Positions 6,685 to 14,590 of a stretch of DNA of 20,727 nt are shown here, one piece after another. The stretch lies in assembly GCA_900543705.1 (NCBI GenBank), contig UQSL01000029.1, positions 1-20,727 on the forward strand, in the 5' to 3' direction. The notes under the pieces are model-generated. The model worked only from the letters and a program-made list of their open reading frames with translations, was not told the origin of the DNA and did no database searches. This stretch comes from an uncultured Oscillospiraceae bacterium (GTDB taxonomy: Bacteria > Bacillota > Clostridia > Oscillospirales > Ruminococcaceae). The translations under genes and the position numbers were made by a program. Position 1 is the stretch's first letter. Each line of letters opens with the position of its first letter.

Positions 6685-7781
6685 TGCCAAACCATGTTTG
6701 GGTGGATTGTACAAAGCTGAGCGAAGAGCAGATTGGCCGAGTACTGTCCTGCGGATATGAACGGTTTTTATTTGCCCCGGTTCAATATCAAAAAGTGAAA
6801 GAGTTTGTAACAGAGGATAATGCTGTTTTCCGGTGTGACACGCCGGAGGAACTTCAACAGATTCTAGCAGCCAACGTAGGCTGCATCGTTATGTCTAATT
6901 CTGCTGAGATACTCAAAGAGGTGAAAGCCGCAGGGCTGCGTACAGCTTATTTTAACCAAGTTACAGATTATGAAAGGCTCAGACACACTGCCGAGATCGG
7001 GGACAATTATGACCATGTGGTCGTCCAGTTCTTTGATGAGACCAATATCCCATTGGAACTGCTAATCGCCACATTCCAAAAAAATCAGTCTTTGCAGTTG
7101 CTCAAATACGTCAGCAATTATGAGGAGATGAAAGTTGTTCTGCATGTTATGGAGCATGGAAGCGACGGAGTGGTTGTCCAGACAGAAGACGTGGAGGAGC
7201 TTATTAAATGCAGCAAGCTTCTGGAAAAGACCTGCGATAAAATTGATCTATTAGAGGGAGAAGTCGTCTCGATTGAACACTTGGGCGCCGGACACAGGGC
7301 TTGTATCGATACGACTAGCATTTTACATGAAAATGAGGGAATGCTGATTGGCTCCACTGCCAAGGGTGGAATTCTCGTGAGTTCCGAGACGCATTTTCTC
7401 CCGTATATGGAGCTGCGGCCTTTTCGTGTCAATGCCGGAGCAATTCATTCCTATGTCTGGAACAATGACAAGACCTCCTATTTGAGCGAACTGAAAGCCG
7501 GCAGTCCGCTTTGGACAGTGGCTACCGAGGGCAATGCACGCAAGGTTTATGTCGGAAGAGTGAAAATTGAAACGCGCCCACTTTTAAAAATCAATGTACA
7601 GGTAGAAGGGGAAATGATAAACACAATCGTCCAGGATGACTGGCATATCCGTGTGCTGGGGCCGGGTGGTACAGTGCTTAACGCTTCGTCTCTGAAAAAA
7701 GGGGACAAGGTCATGGCCTACAAAATGTCTGGAGGACGCCATGTGGGAATCCAGATTGATGAGTATCTGGAAGAGAAATAG
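6684..7781 (+). CDS. 3-dehydroquinate synthase II-like enzyme (GriH type, 3,4-AHBA formation)
   Basis: This 365-residue protein matches the DHQ synthase II family (archaeal AroB', MJ1249 type). The strongest blocks are GAGHRACIDTTS (201-212), GMLIGSTAKGG (219-229), RPFRVNAGAIHSYV (245-258), YLSELKAG (266-273), VGRVKIETRPLL (290-301) and GGRHVG (350-355). In archaea the enzyme makes 3-dehydroquinate. In Streptomyces, GriH uses the same fold to cyclise the GriI product to 3-amino-4-hydroxybenzoate. The bacterial setting, the neighbouring aldolase and the acyl ligase favour the GriH role. The start overlaps the preceding stop by one base. The sequence alone cannot separate the two reactions. The length is normal for the family and nothing looks broken. 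Confidence 0.88.
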   Translation: MPNHVWVDCTKLSEEQIGRVLSCGYERFLFAPVQYQKVKEFVTEDNAVFRCDTPEELQQILAANVGCIVMSNSAEILKEVKAAGLRTAYFNQVTDYERLRHTAEIGDNYDHVVVQFFDETNIPLELLIATFQKNQSLQLLKYVSNYEEMKVVLHVMEHGSDGVVVQTEDVEELIKCSKLLEKTCDKIDLLEGEVVSIEHLGAGHRACIDTTSILHENEGMLIGSTAKGGILVSSETHFLPYMELRPFRVNAGAIHSYVWNNDKTSYLSELKAGSPLWTVATEGNARKVYVGRVKIETRPLLKINVQVEGEMINTIVQDDWHIRVLGPGGTVLNASSLKKGDKVMAYKMSGGRHVGIQIDEYLEEK

Positions 7782-7792
7782 AGGGAACAATC

Positions 7793-8569
7793 ATGAGCTC
7801 GAAAAAAATCAGGCTGGACAGAATGTTTGCAAACGGCACGCTTGCCATTATGCCGATTGACCACGGGATTACGATGGGAATGCTCCCGGGAATTGACGAT
7901 TATCAGGGCCTGGTGAAAGAAGTGCTGCTAAGCGGCCTGGACGGGATTGTCGCGCACAAGGGAATCGTAAACAGGTTGCTTCATCTGGACAAAATCCAAC
8001 AGCTGACGATTTTTCAGCATCTTTCTGCGTCGACAAACTTTTATAATCCGAGCCATAAGGTCATCGTCAGTTCAGTGGAGGAGGCGCTGCGTAACGGGAT
8101 TGACCAGGTTTCCATCCACATGAACTTGAACGTATCAGAGGAACGGGAGATGATGCGGGACTTTGCCCGGATTTCCGATGCCTGTGAACGCTGGGGTGTT
8201 CCGCTGATGGCAATGGTTTATGTACAAAACCATGTGTTAGACGCGGTGACACTTCGTCACTCCATCCGGGTAGCGGAGGAACTCGGCGCAGACCTCGTGA
8301 AGATCCCGATGCCGGATCAGATCGAGAGTTTGGAAAACCTGCTGTGTCATGTAAATATTCCGGTTTTGGTAGCGGGAGGGGAACGCTCCTCAAATCAAAA
8401 AGACTTTTTACATCAGATTGATACAGCGCTCTCCTGTGGAATTTCCGGTATCGCGGTTGGGAGAAATATCTTTGAACATGAGAATCCGCGGTTTTTTGCA
8501 CAAATTCTTGCAGATCTTATTCACCGGAAGATTGATGTGAAGCAGGCAGAGGACATGCTGGAAGCATGA
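7793..8569 (+). CDS. DhnA-class aldolase (ADH synthase/GriI type)
   Basis: This 258-residue class I aldolase is of the archaeal FBP aldolase/2-amino-3,7-dideoxy-D-threo-hept-6-ulosonate synthase family. IMPIDHG gives the conserved Asp-His at 23-24, MVYVQ gives Tyr143, ADLVK gives the Schiff-base Lys170, and VAGGER (193-198) with AVGRNIF (221-227) forms the phosphate-binding end of the barrel. GriI joins L-aspartate 4-semialdehyde to dihydroxyacetone phosphate; archaeal ADH synthase uses a related C6 donor. Its place directly after the GriH-type gene predicts the two-step route to 3,4-AHBA. GAGGGA at 7781-7786 serves as ribosome binding site, 6 nt before the ATG. Without the neighbour it could be mistaken for a fructose-bisphosphate aldolase. 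Confidence 0.86.
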   Translation: MSSKKIRLDRMFANGTLAIMPIDHGITMGMLPGIDDYQGLVKEVLLSGLDGIVAHKGIVNRLLHLDKIQQLTIFQHLSASTNFYNPSHKVIVSSVEEALRNGIDQVSIHMNLNVSEEREMMRDFARISDACERWGVPLMAMVYVQNHVLDAVTLRHSIRVAEELGADLVKIPMPDQIESLENLLCHVNIPVLVAGGERSSNQKDFLHQIDTALSCGISGIAVGRNIFEHENPRFFAQILADLIHRKIDVKQAEDMLEA

Positions 8570-8599
8570 TAAGAAACCCTGAAAGGGGGATGGGAAACA

Positions 8600-10024
8600 A
8601 TGATCCATGAATTTCTGACGATATGTGAGAAATACAGTGAGAAAACAGCGGTTGTCGATCGAAATTCAACTTTAACTTATGCTCAGCTGCAAAATGCGGT
8701 CTTGAATCTGGCCGCTTATCTTCGTGAAACCTGCGGCATGAGAAAACGCATTCTGCTGTACTGCGAGAACAGTGCGGAATTTGTCGTGGGATATTTTGCT
8801 GTGATTCTATCCGGTAATACGGCGGTACTCTGTGATATTAATTTTAAGCAGGAGCTTGGGACTATTATCCGGAATTGCTCTGTTGACGCAGTGCTGACGA
8901 CCCGCTATCAAAAAGAGAGTTTTCTGCAAAAACAAGGGGATTGTGTCCCGCTCCACGTGGTGCAGTTGATTCCGTCTAAGCCGGCAGTGCAGGAGAAATT
9001 TAGCTACTCCCCGGATGATATTTGTGTTATTCTCTACACTTCCGGGACCACAGGTTCTCCAAAAGGAACGCTTAACACGGGAAGGACGCTTCTAAACGCA
9101 GCGAAAAACTATATTTCCACATTGGAGATATCCTCATCAGACCGCTTTTTGGCGACGATTCCCCTGTACCACTCCTATGCCATGGGCTCAGCCATGCTGG
9201 CTTCTCTTTTGACTGGGGCTACACTGGTAATCGACCGCCGATTTGATGCCAAACGGATGCTTGCGGATATGAAACGGCATCATATTACGATTTTTCATGG
9301 CGTCCCCTACATGTATGATATTTTGGCAAAACATCTTTCCCTGTTTCCAAGTAAAATGGAAGGCGTGAGATATTTTGTCTCAGCCGGCATGAAACTGCCT
9401 GCTGAGACATTTGATGCGTTTTTCACAGCTTCCGGATATGTGATTCATCAGGAATATGGAAGTTCAGAAACCGGAACAATTGCATTTAATCGCAGCCGGG
9501 ATATCGGAATCCTTAAATCCTCGGTAGGACAGCCTTTAGATGGCGTGGAGGTTCGTCTTGCACAAGAGGAACACTCCAAGGAGGATGAGGGGATTCTCGA
9601 GATGCATAGCAGGGGCGCTTCTTGCGGGTATTTTGGGGAAAGACGCTTTTCTCTCTGGTACCGGATGGCGGACCGGGTGAGGATTGATAAAGAGCAGAAT
9701 ATCTTTATTTTGGGAAGGCAGGACAGAATCCTCAACATCGCCGGGAAAAAGGTGGATCCGGCGGAGATTGAAGCTTTGATACTGACGCTGGATGGAATTA
9801 AAGAGGTGCATGTCGGCCCTAAAGAAGAACAGGGCGCTTCCGTGTCCCTTCAGGCAGATATTGTGATGGAGGAAGGCTCGGGTGCAACCAAAACTGCGGT
9901 GAGAAAATTGTGTGCAGAGCATCTGTCCGGTTACAAAATTCCTAAGTACATCAATTTTGTACCAAGCCTTTTGAAGAGCTCACTCGGGAAACCGATCTCC
10001 GGAAAGGAGGAGCAAAAGGGATGA
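8600..10024 (+). CDS. acyl-AMP ligase (ANL superfamily), probable aryl-acid activating enzyme
   Basis: This 474-residue adenylate-forming enzyme has the ATP loop TSGTTGSPK at 147-155, the YGSSETG motif at 286-292, MADRV with Asp358 in place of the usual TGD, GRQDRILNIAGKKVDPAEIE (372-391) as hinge, and a late Lys near 464-469 (SLGKPISGK) that would serve adenylation. It is shorter than most acyl-CoA synthetases and has no fused carrier domain. Context suggests that it activates 3,4-AHBA, or an acid derived from it, and loads it onto one of the two carrier domains in the operon. CoA thioester formation is the alternative. AAAGGGGGA (8582-8590) precedes the start. The stop overlaps the next gene's start (ATGA). 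Confidence 0.85.
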   Translation: MIHEFLTICEKYSEKTAVVDRNSTLTYAQLQNAVLNLAAYLRETCGMRKRILLYCENSAEFVVGYFAVILSGNTAVLCDINFKQELGTIIRNCSVDAVLTTRYQKESFLQKQGDCVPLHVVQLIPSKPAVQEKFSYSPDDICVILYTSGTTGSPKGTLNTGRTLLNAAKNYISTLEISSSDRFLATIPLYHSYAMGSAMLASLLTGATLVIDRRFDAKRMLADMKRHHITIFHGVPYMYDILAKHLSLFPSKMEGVRYFVSAGMKLPAETFDAFFTASGYVIHQEYGSSETGTIAFNRSRDIGILKSSVGQPLDGVEVRLAQEEHSKEDEGILEMHSRGASCGYFGERRFSLWYRMADRVRIDKEQNIFILGRQDRILNIAGKKVDPAEIEALILTLDGIKEVHVGPKEEQGASVSLQADIVMEEGSGATKTAVRKLCAEHLSGYKIPKYINFVPSLLKSSLGKPISGKEEQKG

Positions 10025-11094
10025 CGCTAAAAAAGGCATTTTTATACCCAACGCTTTCCTGCAATCTCAATTGCATTATGTGTTATTCCAGGCCGGAGTG
10101 TCCGGGACAAACGAAAGAGCTGACCCTTGCCCAATACCGTGAGTTAATAGCCTGGCTTTATGATGCTGGAGTCCGTCACTTTGATATCAGCGGGGGAGAA
10201 CCCTTTTTATGTCGGGATTTAGAGGCGTTGGTGGACACGATCAAAGCGTACCCGGAAACTAAAATTGATTTGGTGAGCAATGGTACTCTGATCGCGGCGC
10301 GCTATGAAAGGGACATTAAGCGAATCCTCAGTAAGGTGGACCAGATATTTCTCTCGCTGGACTCGATGGATGCACAGCAGCATGATCGCATCCGGAGAGG
10401 CAATGGATCATTTGACAAGACGATGGAGGCCATCCGACTGGTTCAGCGGGATTTTAAAGGCAAAATTGGGATAAACTGTGTTGTCTCCCGGGAGAATCAC
10501 GAACAGGTGGAACCGTTACTCACATTTGTACAAAAAGAGAAAATCGCATACATCAGTTTACTGCGCTATATTGATGTATCGGTCAGCAAAGAAAATTTGA
10601 ATTTATGTGTTCAGGAAAACATAGAGTTGTATCAAAAGATACTTTCCTGGGTGACCAGGCAGGAGGAAAATTCTTTTCTTCCGAACATTGAAATCGGAAT
10701 GCCGGGATATATGGTGCCGATTTTAAAAGAGCATATTGTCCGGCATCCGGCGATTACCGTATACTATGACCCGATACGAGGCTGCCATGCGTTTGAAGGG
10801 AATGTGGCTGTTACTGTGGACGGAAAAGTGACAGGATGTACAGCCATGGTAAAATATCCGGAGCTTTCGTGCGGGGATGTCACGGCCAACGGCATGGATG
10901 AGATTTTGGAAGGCTTGAAGCAGAAAAAAGAGCTGCTGAAAAAAAGGGAAACCCTGCTCAAAAGCAGGGAACCATGTTGCAGCTGCGAATATTTTTCCTA
11001 TTGCAGAGGTGGCTGCCCTGCGGCGGCTATGCAAAAATATTCGACTCTCATGATGCCCGATCCCTCCTGTATCAAGCAGGTCGGTAAACAGTGA
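10021..11094 (+). CDS. radical SAM enzyme with full SPASM domain
   Basis: This 357-residue protein has C14-x3-C18-x2-C21 for the catalytic cluster, GGE at 58-60, and the strands DLVSNG (83-88) and IFLSLDS (109-115). The C-terminus shows the classic SPASM pattern: C255-x12-G268-x4-C273, C284, then C319-x2-C322-x5-C328-x3-C332 and a final C350. This implies two auxiliary [4Fe-4S] clusters. SPASM enzymes act on peptides (anSME, AlbA) or on small molecules. No precursor peptide is encoded nearby, so I infer modification of a carrier-bound or free pathway intermediate. Translation is coupled to the ligase by a 4-nt overlap. Its architecture is clearly different from the first radical SAM enzyme, so the two probably catalyse separate steps. 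Confidence 0.88.
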   Translation: MTLKKAFLYPTLSCNLNCIMCYSRPECPGQTKELTLAQYRELIAWLYDAGVRHFDISGGEPFLCRDLEALVDTIKAYPETKIDLVSNGTLIAARYERDIKRILSKVDQIFLSLDSMDAQQHDRIRRGNGSFDKTMEAIRLVQRDFKGKIGINCVVSRENHEQVEPLLTFVQKEKIAYISLLRYIDVSVSKENLNLCVQENIELYQKILSWVTRQEENSFLPNIEIGMPGYMVPILKEHIVRHPAITVYYDPIRGCHAFEGNVAVTVDGKVTGCTAMVKYPELSCGDVTANGMDEILEGLKQKKELLKKRETLLKSREPCCSCEYFSYCRGGCPAAAMQKYSTLMMPDPSCIKQVGKQ

Positions 11095-11104
11095 GGAGGA
11101 TGAC

Positions 11105-11953
11105 ATGCAGCAAGTATCATTGACACTTCCCACCTACTTGTTTCAAGGCGGCTTAAAGGGAGAACGTTCGATTCGGGAGATTGCATCTATCTGTAAGGAT
11201 GGATGTGTGCAGGAGTTGTCGGCAAATTTCACCGAGCAGGGCGAAATCAGTCTACAGTCCGATTTTTCTCAGCTGGAAATCCTGAAAAAAGACCTGGATG
11301 GGATGGGAGTTTGCATCAACAACATAACAACGCTTCTGACAAACGGAATAAGCTATCTGACGGCGGGACTGGAGGAGCAAAAGCGTTATCATGAAATTGT
11401 AAAGAAAATGCTTGACATATGCAGGGTTTTGGAGATTGGCACTCTTTCCATGCACATCAGCACAAGCCGTGTACTCTCTTCTTATTCCTATGAAGAAGCG
11501 GTGCGGCTGGAAGGGGAGAGGGTGCAGGAATTATCCGAAATCTGCCGGCAGGCAGGCGTGCAGCTTTTGCTGGAAAATGTCATGGACGGCCTGATATCCA
11601 CGGGAGAAGGGTATCTCGAGTTTTTAAAACACTACGCTCCAAGGGCGGGGCTTTGCTATGACATTGCCAACAGCTATTTTGTCTGTCCGCCTGAGCACTG
11701 GTTTGAGATTCTTGGGCCGTCTATCCGTTATATCCATTTGACGGATATCCGGATAAAGTCGCTGCGGGGCATGCTGCTGGAATTTGTTGACCCTGGAGAG
11801 GGACAGATTAACTATTCCTCGGTGATCGAGCGGATCGAATCGACAGGCTATCAAGGGCCGGTCCTAATCGAAAGCTTTGAAAAGCGGGGACAGGATGACT
11901 CTAAGCGGGTCGCAGAACTTGTCCGGTGGTGGGAAAAGAAGGGAGTGCATTAA
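11105..11953 (+). CDS. xylose-isomerase-like TIM-barrel protein (sugar phosphate isomerase/epimerase family)
   Basis: This 282-residue single-domain TIM barrel is of the AP_endonuc_2 (PF01261) type. The four expected metal ligands are visible: E157 in LLLEN, D186 in CYDIAN, H211 in YIHLTD and E256 in LIESF. The PGEGQINY loop (230-237) is typical. Members isomerise or epimerise sugars, dehydrate inositols (IolE) or dehydrate 3-dehydroshikimate (QsuB/AsbF type). AsbF-like aromatisation is an attractive option beside a C7 pathway, but I cannot show it from sequence. GAGGAGGA (11093-11100) overlaps the preceding stop and sits 4 nt before the ATG. The next gene begins 2 nt after its stop. Confidence 0.8.
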   Translation: MQQVSLTLPTYLFQGGLKGERSIREIASICKDGCVQELSANFTEQGEISLQSDFSQLEILKKDLDGMGVCINNITTLLTNGISYLTAGLEEQKRYHEIVKKMLDICRVLEIGTLSMHISTSRVLSSYSYEEAVRLEGERVQELSEICRQAGVQLLLENVMDGLISTGEGYLEFLKHYAPRAGLCYDIANSYFVCPPEHWFEILGPSIRYIHLTDIRIKSLRGMLLEFVDPGEGQINYSSVIERIESTGYQGPVLIESFEKRGQDDSKRVAELVRWWEKKGVH

Positions 11954-11955
11954 TC

Positions 11956-12810
11956 ATGATGGCAAAAGAAACAGTCTACGAAAAGGTGAAACAGATTGTT
12001 ACCGAAATTTTAAACTTGGATTTGGACGACATCCAAGACGGAGAAATTGACAAGGTTTCCTTGGAAGAATACGGGTACAGTTCGATTGATGCGCTGGAAG
12101 TCCTGGTTGCCCTTGAGGAAGAATTTCACATAGAAATCGATGATGAAAATCTGAATTTTGAATTTTTGCAGTCCATCGCATCCATAACTGACTACATTGA
12201 GACACAGCTGCAACAAGCGCAAACAGATTGTGAGAAGGAAAACAAAGGGAAACGCACAATTATCATTGGGATTGCAGGCGGCTCCGGCAGCGGTAAATCC
12301 ACATTTTGTCAAAAGCTGTACGAAAAGCTGGAAAAGGACCGGAAGGTAAAAATGATTACAACCGATCAATTCTTTGCGAGCGAGCTTCCAAAAATGATTT
12401 CTCCCGCTACCGGTAAGGAATATGATGACTGGAACGCACCAGCTGCTGTCAACGATGAGGCGGTCGAGCATGCAGTCAAAGAAGCGCAGGGAGAATTTGA
12501 TGTCGTGCTGGTCGAGGGATCCAGTGTTCTATATTTTGACAATCTGAGAAAACTCTTTGATGTGAAGATTTTCATTGATTTGGATTCTGATGAGCGGATG
12601 TACCGCCGCATCAAACGTAATATGGCCATGTGGAATGCGTCGATGGAGGAAGTTGCAGATTATTATCTGGAGTCCGCAAAATTCAGTGAGAAGAAGAACT
12701 ATCTGGATACCAAAATCTACGCGGACCTGGTGCTCAATGGTAACAGTGACCACGAGCTGAGTATTGCTATGATTTCCGCATGGGTCGCGAGCAGGCAAAA
12801 GGGTGAATAA
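11956..12810 (+). CDS. acyl carrier protein fused to a uridine-kinase-like P-loop kinase
   Basis: This 284-residue fusion has two domains. Residues 3-85 form a carrier protein fold with the phosphopantetheine site at S43 (EEYGYSSIDALEVL) followed by the acidic helix ALEEEFHIEIDDENL. The usual Asp before the Ser is itself Ser here. Residues 100-284 form a P-loop kinase of the uridine kinase/phosphoribulokinase/CoaA group: GGSGSGKST at 108-116, TTDQFF as the probable acidic substrate loop, VVLVEGSSVLY as Walker B, and a YRRIKRN lid. I know of no characterised enzyme with this order. The kinase may phosphorylate a substrate held on its own carrier, or a small molecule that meets the acyl group. 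GAAGGGAG (11938-11945) supports the ATG at 11956 over an in-frame ATG at 11926 inside the previous gene. A 3-nt gap leads to the exporter genes. Confidence 0.8.
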   Translation: MMAKETVYEKVKQIVTEILNLDLDDIQDGEIDKVSLEEYGYSSIDALEVLVALEEEFHIEIDDENLNFEFLQSIASITDYIETQLQQAQTDCEKENKGKRTIIIGIAGGSGSGKSTFCQKLYEKLEKDRKVKMITTDQFFASELPKMISPATGKEYDDWNAPAAVNDEAVEHAVKEAQGEFDVVLVEGSSVLYFDNLRKLFDVKIFIDLDSDERMYRRIKRNMAMWNASMEEVADYYLESAKFSEKKNYLDTKIYADLVLNGNSDHELSIAMISAWVASRQKGE

Positions 12811-12813
12811 AAT

Positions 12814-13788
12814 ATGAGCATGATAGAGGTAGACCATTTATCGAAAACCTTTGAATACTATGAGAAGGCCCCCGGGCTAAAGGGGGCCGTCAAAAATCTG
12901 TTCCATCGAAAAAAATTAAAGAAACAGGCAGTCAACAACGTCTCTTTTCGGGTGGAAAAAGGGGAGATTGTGGGATTCCTTGGCCCCAATGGGGCAGGAA
13001 AGACCACGACGCTGAAAATGCTCAGCGGGATTTTGTATCCAACAGATGGAGCGGCCACCGTCAATGGGTTTGTTCCCTGGAAAAGAGAAAACGAATACAA
13101 AAAAAGTTTTGCACTCGTTTCCGGTCAGAAAAGTCAGCTTTGGCCGGATTTGCCTGCCATTGACACTTTTGAGCTCAACCGTAATATTTATGAGCTCGAA
13201 GAGGAGAAGTACAGCAGCTTTTTAAAGGAAATCACTGAGCTTTTAGATGTTGAAAAGCTGCTGAAAGTACAGGTCAGAAGGCTTTCCCTGGGGGAACGAA
13301 TGAAAATGGAATTGATTGCAGCTCTACTGCACCAGCCAAGTGTCATGTTTTTGGACGAGCCGACGATTGGATTGGATTTGACGGCGCAGTCCAACATTCG
13401 CAGTTTCCTCAAAGAATATAACCGGAGGTACCATACGACTATTATTATCACCTCCCACTACATGAAGGATATCGAAGATTTGTGCAGCAGGGTAATTGTG
13501 ATTAATCAGGGGAAAAACGTGTTTGACGGAAATCTGGATGATGTCTCCGATTTGTTTGAACAGCGTAAAGTCGTACAGCTTAAATCCGCCGCGGCACTTG
13601 ATGCCGATGGACTCAAGGCCTTCGGTACGCTCAAATCCTCCACGGCGCATGAATCGACCCTGCTGATTGATAAACAGCGGGTGAACGAGAGCTTGAAGAA
13701 ACTGGTGGAGTTGTATCCATTTGCTGATATCAGCGTGGAGAACATCCCACTAGAAGAAGGGATTCGGCTGCTTTATGAAAGGAAATAA
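12814..13788 (+). CDS. ABC exporter ATP-binding protein
   Basis: This 324-residue ATPase has Walker A GPNGAGKT at 57-64, the signature LSLGE at 157-161, Walker B VMFLDE at 177-182 and the switch His215. The N-terminal segment with a basic stretch before QAVNNVSF, and a C-terminal extension after about 230, match the subgroup that works with ABC2_membrane_6 (DUF990) permeases. The two permease genes follow directly, overlapping and then 3 nt apart, so the three proteins form one exporter. Its likely job is to pump out the product and thereby give self-resistance. GGGTG (12802-12806) precedes the ATG. Confidence 0.92.
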   Translation: MSMIEVDHLSKTFEYYEKAPGLKGAVKNLFHRKKLKKQAVNNVSFRVEKGEIVGFLGPNGAGKTTTLKMLSGILYPTDGAATVNGFVPWKRENEYKKSFALVSGQKSQLWPDLPAIDTFELNRNIYELEEEKYSSFLKEITELLDVEKLLKVQVRRLSLGERMKMELIAALLHQPSVMFLDEPTIGLDLTAQSNIRSFLKEYNRRYHTTIIITSHYMKDIEDLCSRVIVINQGKNVFDGNLDDVSDLFEQRKVVQLKSAAALDADGLKAFGTLKSSTAHESTLLIDKQRVNESLKKLVELYPFADISVENIPLEEGIRLLYERK

Positions 13789-14587
13789 TCATAAATACCT
13801 GCGTTGTTTTTCCATGAGCGTGGAGCAGACGTTTGTTTATCGGACTGACTTTTTCATCAAGATCCTTGCTACGTTTATCCCTGTTGCAGTCCAGCTGTTT
13901 TTGTGGACGGCTGTTTACGGCAGCTCCGGCATGGAAACCATTTATGGGCGCACCTACTATGAGATGATGTTTTACTTGACGATTTCGTTCGTCATCACCT
14001 TTTTTCTCACCTGTGACGAAGCAAACGAGGTATCTACAGATATTAAGTCGGGCAATCTCAACCAGTTTTTGATTCGTCCCATCAGCTACATCGGCCAGAA
14101 AATTTCCTGCTTTTTAGGTAGTAAGGTGATTGTCCTGGTATTTGTCGGTGTGATGTTTGCGGCAGCGCTCCTGTTGTTCAACTTCCACCTGGGTTATCAG
14201 ATTGAGCTTGTCAATCTGTTATTATTTTTACTGATTATTTTACTGGCACTGGTGCTTCAATTTTTGATGTTTTTGTGCCTTGGCACCTGTGCATTTTGGA
14301 TTACTGATGCCTGGGGAATCTTTTTTGGAGGCAGGTATATTATCAATATCCTCAGCGGTTCTCTTTTCCCGCTGGAAGTGTTTGGCGATAAGCTCAACAG
14401 GGTTTTCTCCTTCCTGCCGTTTCAGTATACGACTTACTTTCCCATCAATGTCCTTCAGGGCAGAATGGGAGGGCCGGAGATTCTTAAATGCCTGGCGATC
14501 CAAATCATCTGGATTATACTGCTATATGGACTGTACCGTCTGCTTTGGAGCAGGGGCCAGAAGCAGTACATGGCGATAGGGGGATAG
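13775..14587 (+). CDS. ABC-2 type permease (DUF990-like), first subunit
   Basis: This 270-residue integral membrane protein has about six hydrophobic spans (roughly 27-49, 62-80, 115-137, 143-176, 183-203, 238-257). The cytoplasmic loop after the second span contains DIKSGNLNQFLIRPIS (89-104), typical of ABC2_membrane_6 permeases. It overlaps the ATPase gene by 14 nt, so translation is coupled; the putative ribosome binding site GAAGGG (13757-13762) lies inside that gene, 12 nt upstream. A later ATG at 13814 is possible. It would pair with the next gene product to form a heterodimeric channel. Confidence 0.88.
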   Translation: MKGNNHKYLRCFSMSVEQTFVYRTDFFIKILATFIPVAVQLFLWTAVYGSSGMETIYGRTYYEMMFYLTISFVITFFLTCDEANEVSTDIKSGNLNQFLIRPISYIGQKISCFLGSKVIVLVFVGVMFAAALLLFNFHLGYQIELVNLLLFLLIILLALVLQFLMFLCLGTCAFWITDAWGIFFGGRYIINILSGSLFPLEVFGDKLNRVFSFLPFQYTTYFPINVLQGRMGGPEILKCLAIQIIWIILLYGLYRLLWSRGQKQYMAIGG

Positions 14588-14590
14588 GAA

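Noticed and set aside
6684..8569. Housekeeping shikimate pathway genes
   Set aside because: They sit in the middle of an operon of tailoring, activation and export genes with tight coupling, which fits specialised metabolism better. The alternative is kept open in the findings.
4694..11094. RiPP cluster reading, based on SPASM radical SAM enzymes
   Set aside because: No small precursor gene fits in any gap, there is no RRE or leader peptidase, and the transporter lacks a peptidase domain. The aryl-acid and carrier-protein genes explain the operon better.
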